From NCBI RefSeq assembly GCF_011682055.1, contig NZ_JAAQOM010000005.1, positions 124,001 through 188,000 of the forward strand: 64,000 nt of DNA, given 5' to 3'. The DNA comes from Telluria antibiotica (GTDB lineage Bacteria > Pseudomonadota > Gammaproteobacteria > Burkholderiales > Burkholderiaceae_D). Under the pieces are notes generated by a model. That model saw only the letters and a program-made list of their open reading frames with translations, was not told the DNA's origin and searched no databases. Positions 52,351 through 61,178 of the stretch are shown here, piece after piece. The translations under genes were made by a program, and so were the position numbers. How positions within the stretch are numbered: position 1 is the first letter of the stretch; each line of letters starts with the position of its first letter.

Positions 52351-54087
52351 ATGCACAAGTTCTTGCGCAGGACCCCGGCCGCGGCAGCGGCCATGCTGTG
52401 CGTACTGGCGACCGGATGTGGAGGAAATGCGGGCGGCGATGCGGGCGGCGGCGCGGCCGCAGGCCCCGACCGGATGCTGGCCACCGTCGCGGCGGTGTCG
52501 TCGTTCGGCCTCACGCAGGACGCGAACTTCTACACGATCGACACGGGCGCGGGCCTCGTATTCAAGGTGCGCCGGCTGGACAACGGCGTGAGCACGCAAT
52601 CGGCCGGCGACATCGCGTCGATGGTCTACAACGGCGTCGAGTACCAGGACCAGTCGCGCGGCACGCAGGTCAATTCCGGCTTCGACTTCCTGTACTCGGG
52701 CATCTCGGCGGTGGACGTGAGCGCCGCCACCGTCGGCACCGACGTCGTCAAGGTGACCGTCAAGGCGGGCAACCTCACGCATTACTACATCGCGCGCCGC
52801 GGCGAGGCGAAGATCTACATGGGGACGTATTTCACGTCGGAGCCCGACACGCTGAACCTCGCGCGCTTCATCGTGCGCGTCCCGATCGCGCGGCTGCCCA
52901 ACGGCCCGGCGCCCTCCGACCTGCGCGGCAACACGGGCGCGATCGAGGCGAGCGACGTGTTCGGCATGCCGAACGGCGAGACGCGCTCCAAGCACTACTC
53001 GAACATGCGCCTGAAGGACTGGCAATACATCGGCGCGACGGGGACGAACGTCGGCCTGTGGATCGTCCGCGACAACAACGAGGGTAATTCCGGCGGCCCG
53101 TTCTACCGCAGCCTGTTGAACCAGGCGAGCACCGACCAGGAGATCACGTACATCATCAACTACGGCGAGGGCCAGACGGAGCCGCTGCGCACGAAGATCC
53201 TCAATACCTACACGATGGTGTTCAACGACGGCTCGGCTCCGGGCGCGGTCGACACGTCGTGGCTCGGCACCCTCGGCCTCACAGGTTGGGTGGCACCGGA
53301 AGCGCGAGGCGCCGTCAGCGGGGCAGGCATCACGGGACGCGATCCGCGCTTCGCGTACACGGTGGGCTTTTCGAACGCGACGGCGCAGTACTGGGCGACG
53401 GCCGACGCCACCGATGGCCACTTCACGAGCGCCGGCATGATTCCCGGCACGTACACGATGAAGGTCTACAAGAACGAACTCGCGGTCGACACGCGCACGG
53501 TGACGGTGAACGCGGGCACCAGCACGAGCGCGGGCACGATCGCCGTGACGGGCGACCCGGGTGCCGCTAGCGCGCTGTGGCGCATCGGCGACTGGGATGG
53601 CTCGCCGGCGGAATTCATCAACGGCGGCAAGGTGACGACGATGCACCCGTCCGACGTGCGCATGGCGTCGTGGACGCCGGGCGACTACGTGGTCGGCACG
53701 TCGACGCCGGCCACCGGCTTCCCCGCGTACCAGTGGAAAGACGTGAACGGTGCGCTGACCGTGCGCTTCAACCTGCGCCAAAGCCAGATCGTGCCGCTGC
53801 GCCTGCGCGTCGGCATCACGACGGCGTATGGGGGCGGGCGGCCGAAGGCGCAGGTGAACGGCTGGGTGTCGGCGAATCCGTCGCCTTCCACGCAGCCGTC
53901 GTCGCGCACGCTGACGGTCGGCACCTACCGCGGCAACAACACGATGTACACGTTCGACATTCCGGCGAGTGAACTGGTCGTCGGGCAGAACGTGCTCACG
54001 CTGACGGCCATCAGCGGCACGACCGGCACGCGCTTCCTGAGCCCCGGCTACAGCTACGACGCCATCGACCTGATCCCGACACCATGA
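52351..54087 (+). CDS. Rhamnogalacturonan lyase-type polysaccharide lyase (PL4-like), lipoprotein
   Basis: 578 residues. The lipoprotein signal ends at the lipobox LATGC (near residue 24). The N-terminal catalytic beta-sandwich (about 50-320) has FYTIDTGAGLVFKVRR, YYIARRGEAKIYMGTYF and GLWIVRDNNEGNSGGPFYRSL. A fibronectin-III-like domain (about 325-400; AGMIPGTYTMKVYKNELAVDTRTV) and a CBM-like C-terminal domain (about 405-575; IGDWDGSPAEFIN, TFDIPASELVVGQNVLTLTAI) follow. This is the three-domain plan of rhamnogalacturonan lyases, which cleave the pectin backbone by beta-elimination. The stop overlaps the start of the PEP-CTERM gene. Confidence 0.87.
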   Translation: MHKFLRRTPAAAAAMLCVLATGCGGNAGGDAGGGAAAGPDRMLATVAAVSSFGLTQDANFYTIDTGAGLVFKVRRLDNGVSTQSAGDIASMVYNGVEYQDQSRGTQVNSGFDFLYSGISAVDVSAATVGTDVVKVTVKAGNLTHYYIARRGEAKIYMGTYFTSEPDTLNLARFIVRVPIARLPNGPAPSDLRGNTGAIEASDVFGMPNGETRSKHYSNMRLKDWQYIGATGTNVGLWIVRDNNEGNSGGPFYRSLLNQASTDQEITYIINYGEGQTEPLRTKILNTYTMVFNDGSAPGAVDTSWLGTLGLTGWVAPEARGAVSGAGITGRDPRFAYTVGFSNATAQYWATADATDGHFTSAGMIPGTYTMKVYKNELAVDTRTVTVNAGTSTSAGTIAVTGDPGAASALWRIGDWDGSPAEFINGGKVTTMHPSDVRMASWTPGDYVVGTSTPATGFPAYQWKDVNGALTVRFNLRQSQIVPLRLRVGITTAYGGGRPKAQVNGWVSANPSPSTQPSSRTLTVGTYRGNNTMYTFDIPASELVVGQNVLTLTAISGTTGTRFLSPGYSYDAIDLIPTP

Positions 54088-54758
54088 CGACAACAACCAT
54101 GTACCGCACCACGATCGGGCTGCTCGGCGCCGCCACTCTCGCTCTGGCCGCCCACGGCGCGGGCGCCACCGTGCTGGCGACGCTCGGCGCAGGCGGCACG
54201 GTGGGCACGACGACCAACGCCGCCCACTTCGACCTGAACACGGGGCTCGCCAACGACTGGGTCGAGGACGGCCTGCTGTTCCACTTCAGCGGCTACGGCG
54301 CCAACAACGGCTGCGGCTACGCGGGCGTCGATTGTTATGACGCCGTGACCGACCTGAGTCCCGCGTTCGCCGGCAACTACATGGCGACGGCCGGCATGAA
54401 CGCGTACGTCAGCGTGCGGCGCGCGGACGGGGGCGACATCCACCGCATCGAGTTCGCGGCCGGCAGCGGCTACCGCACGCTGAACGGCTACTGGGCCACG
54501 TACGACGCGGGCCTGCGCACGGGCAGCGGCAACTTCACGGCGCCAAGCGGCGCCGTGCTGGGGCTGCGCGACGGCGCCGGTTTCGACGAGGTCCGCTTCT
54601 TCGCCTTCTCGACCGCCAACCGGCAGGCGGGCTACAGCGCGCCCGCGCTGGACGAGGTGCGCGTCGGCCTGCCGGAACCGGCGTCGCCGGCGCTGTGTGC
54701 GCTCGCGCTGTTCGGCATGGCGGCCGTGCGGCGGCGTGCGCGGAGCAGGTCGATATGA
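54084..54758 (+). CDS. PEP-CTERM sorting-domain exported protein
   Basis: 224 residues. The ATG at 54084 overlaps the stop of the lyase gene (ATGA); a second ATG at 54099 is possible. The signal peptide (YRTTIGLLGAATLALAAHGA) is followed by a Gly/Ala/Asn/Tyr-rich beta-type domain of unknown family. The C-terminal sorting tripartite signal is LPEPASPALCALALFGMAAV then RRRARSRS (Pro-Glu-Pro, hydrophobic helix, basic end). PEP-CTERM proteins are cleaved by an EpsH/XrtA-type exosortase and linked to exopolysaccharide. No exosortase gene is in this window. Its coupling to a pectin lyase is unexpected. Confidence 0.82.
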   Translation: MTTTTMYRTTIGLLGAATLALAAHGAGATVLATLGAGGTVGTTTNAAHFDLNTGLANDWVEDGLLFHFSGYGANNGCGYAGVDCYDAVTDLSPAFAGNYMATAGMNAYVSVRRADGGDIHRIEFAAGSGYRTLNGYWATYDAGLRTGSGNFTAPSGAVLGLRDGAGFDEVRFFAFSTANRQAGYSAPALDEVRVGLPEPASPALCALALFGMAAVRRRARSRSI

Positions 54759-54765
54759 AACGTAA

Positions 54766-54822
54766 ATACGCTTAAAGCGTATCCTTCCGGCATGTGGTGC
54801 CCGCGCGACGACGTTGCGCGGG
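54766..54822. repeat. Two hairpins after the PEP-CTERM gene
   Basis: ATACGCTT/AAGCGTAT (54766-54782, one-base spacer) and CCCGCGC/GCGCGGG (54800-54822, nine-base loop) lie eight bases and about 40 bases after the PEP-CTERM stop. Neither has a good T-run, so termination is possible but not clear. The rest of the space to 54922 contains the start region of the S46 peptidase, with TATACT at about 54887 as a possible -10. Confidence 0.35.
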
Positions 54823-54922
54823 CTGTACATACTACCGATCGGCGTTTAGTGACGATTTCGTTTCCGGATTGGCGTGGCCTGGCGATATACTCGTGTTTAT
54901 TTTTTTGCATCCGAGGCCAGTC

Positions 54923-57061
54923 TTGTTCAAATCCGTCGTCCTTCCCGTTGCCCTGCTGGGCGTTGCCGCCGCCGCCGGCGCCGATGAGGGCCAGTGGCAG
55001 CCGCACCAGCTGCCGCAACTGAAATCCGAGCTGAAACGCATCGGCATCACGATCCCGGCCGAACGCCTCGCGGACCTGACGAAGCATCCGATGAGCGCGA
55101 TCGTCGCGACGCCGGGCTGCTCCGCGTCGTTCGTGTCGCCGGACGGCCTCGTCGTCACGAACCACCATTGCGGCTACAGCGCCATCCAGCGCAACTCGAC
55201 GCCCGAACACAATTACATCGCCAACGGCTTCCTCGCGAAGACGCGCGCGGAGGAATTGCCGGGCGGCCCGAACACGGTCGTCTACGTGACGGAGAAGGTC
55301 GAGGACGTGACGGACCGCGTGCTGAAGGGCCTTGCGACCAATCTGTCGGGCAAGGACCGCCACGAGCAGGTCGAGGCGCGCATCAAGGCGTTGATCGCGG
55401 AGTGCGAGAGCGACAAGGCCTACCGCTGCTCGGTCCCCGCGTTCAACCGCGGCGGGTCGTACTACCGCATCAAGCAACTGTTGATTCGCGACGTGCGCCT
55501 CGTGTACGCGCCCGCGAACAGCGTGGGCGACTTCGGCGGCGACATCGACAACTACGAATTCCCCCGCCACGTCGGCGACTTCTCTTTCCTGCGCGCCTAC
55601 GTGGGCCGCGACGGCCGCCCGGCCGATCCGTCGCCGGACAACGTGCCCTATCGATCGAAGAGCTTCCTCGTCGTGTCGGCCGAAGGGCTGAAGGCCGGCG
55701 ACCCGATCCTGCTGGCCGGCTATCCGGGCCGCACGAGCCGCTACAAGCTGCCGGCCGAAATCCGCTTCGCGCGCGACGTCGACTATCCGGCGAAGGTCGC
55801 ATCCATCACGGCCGACCTGTCCGTGATCGCGGCCGCCACGATGGGGAACCCGGATTACACGGTGCGTTACGCGAGCGTGTCGAAAAGCCTGAACAATGTG
55901 CTGAAAAAGACGCGCGGCCTGCTGGACGGCTTTGCGCGCAAGGACATCGCCTCCATCAAGGATGCGCAGGACGCCCAGTTCCGCGCCTGGTACAAGCAGC
56001 ATGGCACCGGTTCGAAGAACCTGCTGGCCGACCTCGATGCGGCCATTGCCGCCGACATGGCGACGACGCAGCAGGAGACTGCATGGGCGGAAGCCACGCA
56101 CAGTGACCTCCTGCGAAGCGCGCGCACCTTGTACCGCCTCGCGCTCGAGCAGCAGAAGCCCGATGCGCAGCGCGAAGCGGGCTACCAGGACCGCGACGTC
56201 TCGTTCATCAAGGCGCGCCTGACGCGCCTCGAGCAATCGTTCGTGCCGAGCGTCGACCAGGCGCGCTGGCAGGCCGCGCTGGTCCGCTACGCGAAGATCG
56301 ACGCGAAGGCGCGTCCGCAGGGCCTCGACGCGCTGCTGCCCGCGCAGAACGCGCTGGCACCGCTGTACAAGGCGACGGAACTGGGCGACACGGCGAAGCG
56401 TCTCGCGTGGATCGGCAAGGATGCCGACGCGTTCCGCAAGTCGAACGACCCGTTCATCCAGCTGGCCGTGCGCCTGCACGACACGGGCATGGCGCTGGAA
56501 GAGCGCCGCAAGGAAGTCGACGGCAACCTGGAGCGCGTCGTCCCGCAGTACATGGACGCCGTGATCGCGTGGAAGAAATCGCAGGGCAAGCCCGTGTACC
56601 CGGACGCCAACAGCACGTTACGCGTCACCTACGGCACCGTGGCGCCGTACAGCCCGCGCGACGGCATCGTCAAAGGACCGTTCACGACGCTGGAAGGCAT
56701 CCTGGAAAAGCAGACGGGCAAGCCGCCGTTCGATGCGCCGAACGCGCTGCTGCAGGCGATCCGCGACAAGCGCTACGGCCAGTTCAAGGACCCGGCGCTG
56801 GGCACGGTGCCCGTGAACTTCCTGTCGAGCGCCGACACGACGGGCGGCAATTCGGGATCGGCCGTCATGAACAAGCGGGGCGAACTCGTGGGCCTGAACT
56901 TCGATTCGACGTATGAATCGATCACGAAGGACTGGTACTTCGATCCCGTGATCACGCGTGCGATCCACGTCGACATCCGCTACATGCTGTGGCTGATGAA
57001 GGAGGTCGACCATGCGGACAACCTGCTCAAGGAAATGACGATCAAGTATCCCAAGTCGTAG
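54923..57061 (+). CDS. S46 family dipeptidyl-peptidase (DPP7/DPP11 type)
   Basis: 712 residues from a TTG at 54923 with CGAGG before it; the first hydrophobic residues FKSVVLPVALLGVAAAAGA form the signal peptide. No ATG is available in this position. Catalytic residues of a chymotrypsin-fold S46 enzyme are visible: His in VVTNHHCGYSA, Asp in GGDIDNYEFPRHVGDF and Ser in TTGGNSGSAVMN. Substrate specificity (DPP7 versus Asp/Glu-specific DPP11) depends on a residue near position 670 and was not assigned. These periplasmic enzymes trim peptides for amino acid use. The stop codon TAG (57059-57061) lies inside a dispersed repeat. Confidence 0.92.
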   Translation: MFKSVVLPVALLGVAAAAGADEGQWQPHQLPQLKSELKRIGITIPAERLADLTKHPMSAIVATPGCSASFVSPDGLVVTNHHCGYSAIQRNSTPEHNYIANGFLAKTRAEELPGGPNTVVYVTEKVEDVTDRVLKGLATNLSGKDRHEQVEARIKALIAECESDKAYRCSVPAFNRGGSYYRIKQLLIRDVRLVYAPANSVGDFGGDIDNYEFPRHVGDFSFLRAYVGRDGRPADPSPDNVPYRSKSFLVVSAEGLKAGDPILLAGYPGRTSRYKLPAEIRFARDVDYPAKVASITADLSVIAAATMGNPDYTVRYASVSKSLNNVLKKTRGLLDGFARKDIASIKDAQDAQFRAWYKQHGTGSKNLLADLDAAIAADMATTQQETAWAEATHSDLLRSARTLYRLALEQQKPDAQREAGYQDRDVSFIKARLTRLEQSFVPSVDQARWQAALVRYAKIDAKARPQGLDALLPAQNALAPLYKATELGDTAKRLAWIGKDADAFRKSNDPFIQLAVRLHDTGMALEERRKEVDGNLERVVPQYMDAVIAWKKSQGKPVYPDANSTLRVTYGTVAPYSPRDGIVKGPFTTLEGILEKQTGKPPFDAPNALLQAIRDKRYGQFKDPALGTVPVNFLSSADTTGGNSGSAVMNKRGELVGLNFDSTYESITKDWYFDPVITRAIHVDIRYMLWLMKEVDHADNLLKEMTIKYPKS

Positions 57062-57156
57062 GGTGGGCACCCCGTGCCCACGCGAACGCATGCGTCATGC
57101 GAACGTCCGCGTGGGCTCGTGACCGATGCCCCCGGCATCAATCACCCCACCCTACG
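57057..57156. repeat. Dispersed CGTAGGGTGGGC repeat, copy 3, carrying the S46 stop codon
   Basis: The left arm (57057-57084) is identical to copy 1 over CGTAGGGTGGGCACCCCGTG and then CCCACGCG. The right end reads CCCCACCCTACG, with a 20-30 base divergent segment replacing part of the right arm. The TAG in its first bases is the stop of the S46 peptidase gene, so the repeat borders directly on, and partly defines, the 3' end of the protein. Confidence 0.8.
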
Positions 57157-57184
57157 ATCTGTACGACCTGTACCGATGTTCACA

Positions 57185-58573
57185 TCACGCCGCCGGGAAC
57201 CAGATATCGAACCGCGTCTCCCCCGGTGCACCGGCTGCCAATGAATACGTGCACCCGTGCCGCTGCAGCACCTCGCGCACGAACATCAGCCCGATCCCCT
57301 GGCCGCCCTTGCGCGTCGTGAAGAACGGCGTGAACAGGGGCCGCGCCGGCCCTGACGCCAGCAGGTCGCCGGAGTCCACGACCGACAACCGCACGCGCCG
57401 GCCTTCGCCGGCCAGCTCCAGCCGTACGAATCCGCCAGCTGCGCCTCGCGCCGCGTTGGCCTCGTCGATCGCCTCGATCGCATTCTTGACGATGTTGAGC
57501 AGCGCCTGCTCGATCAGCTGCGCGTCCAGCGCCAGCGGCGCGATCGCGTCGCAGCGGTGCCAGCCGAGCGCGATGCCGCGCCTGCTGCACTGCTCCCGGC
57601 TCAGCCGCAGGATATCGTCGACGACGGCTTTGACGTCCGTGGGCCGCAGTTCCGGCGGCGGCATCCGGACGACCTTCGTGAAGCGTTCGATGAATTCGCC
57701 GAGACTCTTGTTGCGGCGCTTGACGGCGACGATCGCCGTCGCGAAGTCGCCGGCGTCCGGCTCGGCGAGCTGGCCGCGGTAGAACAGCAGCGAATCGAGC
57801 ACGGACCCCGTGGCGGCCACGGTGTTGTTGACTTCGTGCGCCAGCACGCGCACGAGGCGCTCGTACGTGGCGCGCTCCGAGTCTTCCAGCTCGGCCGTCA
57901 ATTCCTCGACCATCAGGAAGTGGCGCGCGAAGCCGCGGTCGAAGAACCGCCCGCGCTGGGCGCGGTAGCGGCGCCCGTCCGGGTCGGCCAGCAGCCGCGC
58001 TTCGCCCAGCGGCAGCGCGTCCAGCTGGGCGGCGAGCTGGCGGCCGCGTGCCCGCGCCCGCGCATCCAGGCCCGCCGCGAAGCCGGCGGCGCCGTCGGTC
58101 CATGCGGACAGCGGCTTGCCCTGCGGCCGATCCAGGCCGAGGAGTTGCGCCGCGCTCGCGTTCACGAGGCTGATGGCGCCGTCGAAGTCGAACACGACGA
58201 CGGCGGCAGGCGTCGCTTCCAGCAGGCGGTCGAGGAAGCCCTGCTGTTCGCCGATGGCCAAGCGCTCGCGGTGCAGGGCGGCCAGCATCGCGTTGAACGT
58301 GTCCACGAGGCCGTCCAGTTCGGACGACGCGGGCGCCGCCAGGCGGCTCGCGTAATGCTGGTCCTGCAGCAGTTCCTGCACGCGGCGCGTGTAGCCGAGC
58401 GGTTCCAGCGCCTGGCGCACGAGCAGCCAGCCCAGCGCAAGGCTGGCCAGCAGCAGCGCTTCCGCGCCGACGAACCACAGGGGGCGTGACGGCAACAGCA
58501 GGGTGGCGCACGCGAACAGGGGCAGGTGCAGCGCCAGTACGTAGGCGCCCAGCCGGGGCCGCAGCCGGATCAT
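57185..58573 (-). CDS. NtrY-type membrane sensor histidine kinase
   Basis: 462 residues. Two membrane helices (about 10-28 and 32-52) are separated by a very short loop. A HAMP-like stretch follows, then a PAS domain (about 115-230; LLEATPAAVVVFDFDGAISLVN). The kinase core has the phosphoacceptor His in VLAHEVNNTVAA, N box LLNIVKNAIEAIDEA, G1 VVDSGDLL and G2 GGQGIGLMFVREVL. The start codon overlaps the stop of the NtrC-type regulator upstream (tcat at 58570-58573), so it is the partner kinase. It probably senses envelope stress or a substrate of the neighbouring ABC exporter (inference). Confidence 0.92.
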   Translation of the reverse strand: MIRLRPRLGAYVLALHLPLFACATLLLPSRPLWFVGAEALLLASLALGWLLVRQALEPLGYTRRVQELLQDQHYASRLAAPASSELDGLVDTFNAMLAALHRERLAIGEQQGFLDRLLEATPAAVVVFDFDGAISLVNASAAQLLGLDRPQGKPLSAWTDGAAGFAAGLDARARARGRQLAAQLDALPLGEARLLADPDGRRYRAQRGRFFDRGFARHFLMVEELTAELEDSERATYERLVRVLAHEVNNTVAATGSVLDSLLFYRGQLAEPDAGDFATAIVAVKRRNKSLGEFIERFTKVVRMPPPELRPTDVKAVVDDILRLSREQCSRRGIALGWHRCDAIAPLALDAQLIEQALLNIVKNAIEAIDEANAARGAAGGFVRLELAGEGRRVRLSVVDSGDLLASGPARPLFTPFFTTRKGGQGIGLMFVREVLQRHGCTYSLAAGAPGETRFDIWFPAA

Positions 58574-59964
58574 CCGTCCGCGTCCGCGCCCGCGTCGCCG
58601 AGGCCATGGCGTTCGAGACGGCGATACAGCGCCGTGCGCGACAGGCCGAGCGCCTTGGCGACGCGCGAGATGTTGCCCGTGTGCTGGCGCAAAGCCTGCT
58701 CGATCATCAAGCGTTCAACCTGGTCCAGGGTCATGCCGTCCACGCCGAGGCGCATGCTGCCCACGTTGTCGTCGACGGCGCTCGTGGCCTGGAAATCGGC
58801 ATGCGTGAGCACGTCCTTCCCGGCCAGCAGCAACGTGCGCTCCAGGGTCTGCTTCAACTGGCGGATGTTGCCGGGCCACGGCTGCGCGGCCAGCCAGTCC
58901 AGCGCCTGCGGCGCGAGGCCGACGGGGCCGAGCCCGTAGCTGTCGGCCACGTTCGCCACGATGTGACGGGCGAGCAGCGGGATGTCGCTGCGGCGCTCGC
59001 GCAGCGGCGGCAGGCGGATCGTGATCAGGTTCAGGCGGTAGAACAGGTCTTCGCGGAAGTCGCCGGCCGCGACCAGCTCCGCCAGCTCGCGGTTCGTGGC
59101 CGAGATCACGCGCACGTCGGCCTGCTCGGCGCGGCTTGCACCGACGGGCTGGTAGCGCTGGTCCTGCAGGACGCGCAACAGCTTGACCTGGTCGCCGCGG
59201 TTCAGCTCCCCGATCTCGTCGAGGAACAGCGTGCCGCCGTCCGCGCTCGCCACGTGGCCCTTGCGGTCGGCTTTCGCATCCGTGAACGCGCCGCGCACAT
59301 GGCCGAACATCTCGCTCTCGAACAACGAAGAAGCGATGGCCCCCATATTGATCTTGACGATGGGCGCGTCCCGGCGCGGGCTGTTGCGGTGGACGGCGTC
59401 CGCGATCATTTCCTTGCCCGTTCCGCTTTCGCCCAGCACCAGCACGGGCGCGCGCGTGGCCGCGACCTGCGCGATGGTCTCCAGCACCTTCAGCAGCTTC
59501 GGATGCTCGCCGACGATGCCCGCGAAATCGTATTTCGCGTCGAGCGCCGCGCGCGTGGTGCGGCCGGCCGCCGGCGGTGCGCCGAGGTCCAGGGTCGCCT
59601 CGATCAGGTCGACCAGTTGGGCGTTGTCCCACGGCTTCGTGAAGAAGTTCGCGGCGCCGGCCTTCACGCCGCGCACGGCCAGCGCGATCGAGCCCCACGC
59701 CGTCATCAGCAGCACGGGCAGCAGCGGATGCGCCGCCTTGATGCGGGCAAGGAGATCGAGGCCTTCCTCGCCGCTCGTCTGCAGCGAGAAGTTCATGTCC
59801 TGCAGGACGAGGTCGAACCGGCCGGCGTCGAGCTGCGCGAGCGCCTCGCGCGGGCCGTCCGCGCAGGCGGCGTCGAAGCCGGCCTGCTTGAGGAGCAGGG
59901 CCAGCGAGACCTGGACAGCCTGGTCGTCGTCGACGACCAGGACGCGCCTGCGTTGTGATTCCAT
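58570..59964 (-). CDS. NtrC-family sigma-54-dependent response regulator (GAFTDA variant)
   Basis: 464 residues. Receiver domain: Asp56 in LVLQDMNFS and Lys110 in FFTKPW. AAA+ domain: Walker A GESGTGKE (178-185), Walker B GGTLFLDEIG (243-252), arginine-finger region FREDLFYRLN. C-terminal Fis-type HTH: GNISRVAKALGLSRTALYRRLERHG. The loop that touches sigma-54 reads GAFTDA (225-230) instead of GAFTGA, so the last Gly is replaced by Asp. This could alter sigma-54 contact. The gene lies between the ABC exporter genes and its kinase. The exporter operon is the likely target (inference). Confidence 0.93.
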   Translation of the reverse strand: MESQRRRVLVVDDDQAVQVSLALLLKQAGFDAACADGPREALAQLDAGRFDLVLQDMNFSLQTSGEEGLDLLARIKAAHPLLPVLLMTAWGSIALAVRGVKAGAANFFTKPWDNAQLVDLIEATLDLGAPPAAGRTTRAALDAKYDFAGIVGEHPKLLKVLETIAQVAATRAPVLVLGESGTGKEMIADAVHRNSPRRDAPIVKINMGAIASSLFESEMFGHVRGAFTDAKADRKGHVASADGGTLFLDEIGELNRGDQVKLLRVLQDQRYQPVGASRAEQADVRVISATNRELAELVAAGDFREDLFYRLNLITIRLPPLRERRSDIPLLARHIVANVADSYGLGPVGLAPQALDWLAAQPWPGNIRQLKQTLERTLLLAGKDVLTHADFQATSAVDDNVGSMRLGVDGMTLDQVERLMIEQALRQHTGNISRVAKALGLSRTALYRRLERHGLGDAGADADG

Positions 59965-59981
59965 GTGCGAAGTCTTTCTCG

Positions 59982-61178
59982 TTATTCGTAGTGCAGCGCC
60001 GCGGCGGGATCGAGGCGGCTCGCGCGCCAGCCCGGATAGAGCGAGCACACGAAGGATAGCAGATAGATCACGGCCATCGACAGGGCGCAGGCCCCTGCGA
60101 ACACGGGCCAGTTCAGCGCCTCGCCCAGCGCGCCCGTGAGCGGCAGCTGCACGAGCAGTACGAGGCCGACGGCGACTGCCAGGGAGCATAGCAACAGCTG
60201 CTCGAACACGATCTGGCGGTAGATGCCGGCCGCGCTGGCGCCGAGCGCGCGGCGCAGGCCGATCTCGGGAATCCGCCGCGTCGTGTTCTGCCACAGCACG
60301 CCGAACAGGCCGAAGGCGACCATCAGCAGCATGAACGCGGCGATCACCGCGACGACGGCCAGCGGCACGAGCTGCTCCTTCAGCAAGGTGGCGCGGGCCG
60401 ACGCAAGCGGCGTGATCTCGTACGACCAGTCGTTGCGCACGCGCTTCAGGCGCTCGCTCAGCTTCGCTTCGAACGCGCGCGGCGTGCCCGGCGCGACCTT
60501 GAGCAGGATCGTGCGCACGCGCGACTTGGTCGTGTGCGGGGCGAAGCGGGCGATGACGAATTTCGTCGGGATCATCAGTGCTCCCTTGTTGCGGAAGGCG
60601 TCGACGAGGCCCACGACCCGGTACGTCCGGGACGAACCTTCTTCCGCGCTCGTGAAGCGCTGGTCCAGCGCCGGCCGGCCGGGGAACAGCGTGGCCGCCA
60701 TGCGCCGGTTCAGGACGACGGCGGTATCCGGCGCGCCGTCGTCCGTCGCGTCGAACCAGCGGCCCGCGACGAGGTGCACGCCGAGCGCGTCGGCGACGCC
60801 ATCGCTCGCCTCGATGGTGTCGCTCAGGACGCCCGCACCCGTCTGCGCCGATTTGAAGCTCATGGTCCACGTCGACAGCGTGTATGGCGCGAAGCTCATG
60901 AAGCCGACGGCGCGCACCTCCGGCAGCTCCAGCAGGCTGCGGCGGAACAGGTCGTAGGTATCGGCGGGGATCGCCTCGGCGGGCAGGTCCGACATCTGCA
61001 TCGCGACGGACCAGGTGTCGGTGCCGTCGAAGCCCAGCGGCTCGCGGTACAGCTGCGCGCAGCGCAGCGCGAACGCGGCGATGCCGAAGACGATGGCGAA
61101 GGCGAGGAGAATCTCGAGGCTCAGCATCAGGTGCCTGGACTTGCGCTGCCAGGTCAGTTGCAAGAGGTGGCGCAGCAT
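59982..61178 (-). CDS. FtsX-type ABC transporter permease (second of two)
   Basis: 398 residues, four membrane helices in the MacB/FtsX plan: one near the N-terminus (residues 18-40), a large periplasmic domain (about 45-265) and three C-terminal helices. The last cytoplasmic motif is IPEIGLRRALGASAAGIYRQIVFEQLLLC, with the end LYPGWRASRLDPAAALHYE typical of these permeases. The start overlaps the stop of the first permease by one base (TGATG). It probably exports a peptide, lipid or antibiotic, or moves lipoprotein-type cargo mechanically. The substrate is unknown. Confidence 0.9.
   Translation of the reverse strand: MLRHLLQLTWQRKSRHLMLSLEILLAFAIVFGIAAFALRCAQLYREPLGFDGTDTWSVAMQMSDLPAEAIPADTYDLFRRSLLELPEVRAVGFMSFAPYTLSTWTMSFKSAQTGAGVLSDTIEASDGVADALGVHLVAGRWFDATDDGAPDTAVVLNRRMAATLFPGRPALDQRFTSAEEGSSRTYRVVGLVDAFRNKGALMIPTKFVIARFAPHTTKSRVRTILLKVAPGTPRAFEAKLSERLKRVRNDWSYEITPLASARATLLKEQLVPLAVVAVIAAFMLLMVAFGLFGVLWQNTTRRIPEIGLRRALGASAAGIYRQIVFEQLLLCSLAVAVGLVLLVQLPLTGALGEALNWPVFAGACALSMAVIYLLSFVCSLYPGWRASRLDPAAALHYE

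Noticed and set aside
54794..54922. Longer N-terminus for the S46 peptidase from 54794
   Set aside because: The extra 43 residues precede a normal signal peptide and overlap hairpins after the previous gene; TTG at 54923 fits a signal peptide and ribosome site.
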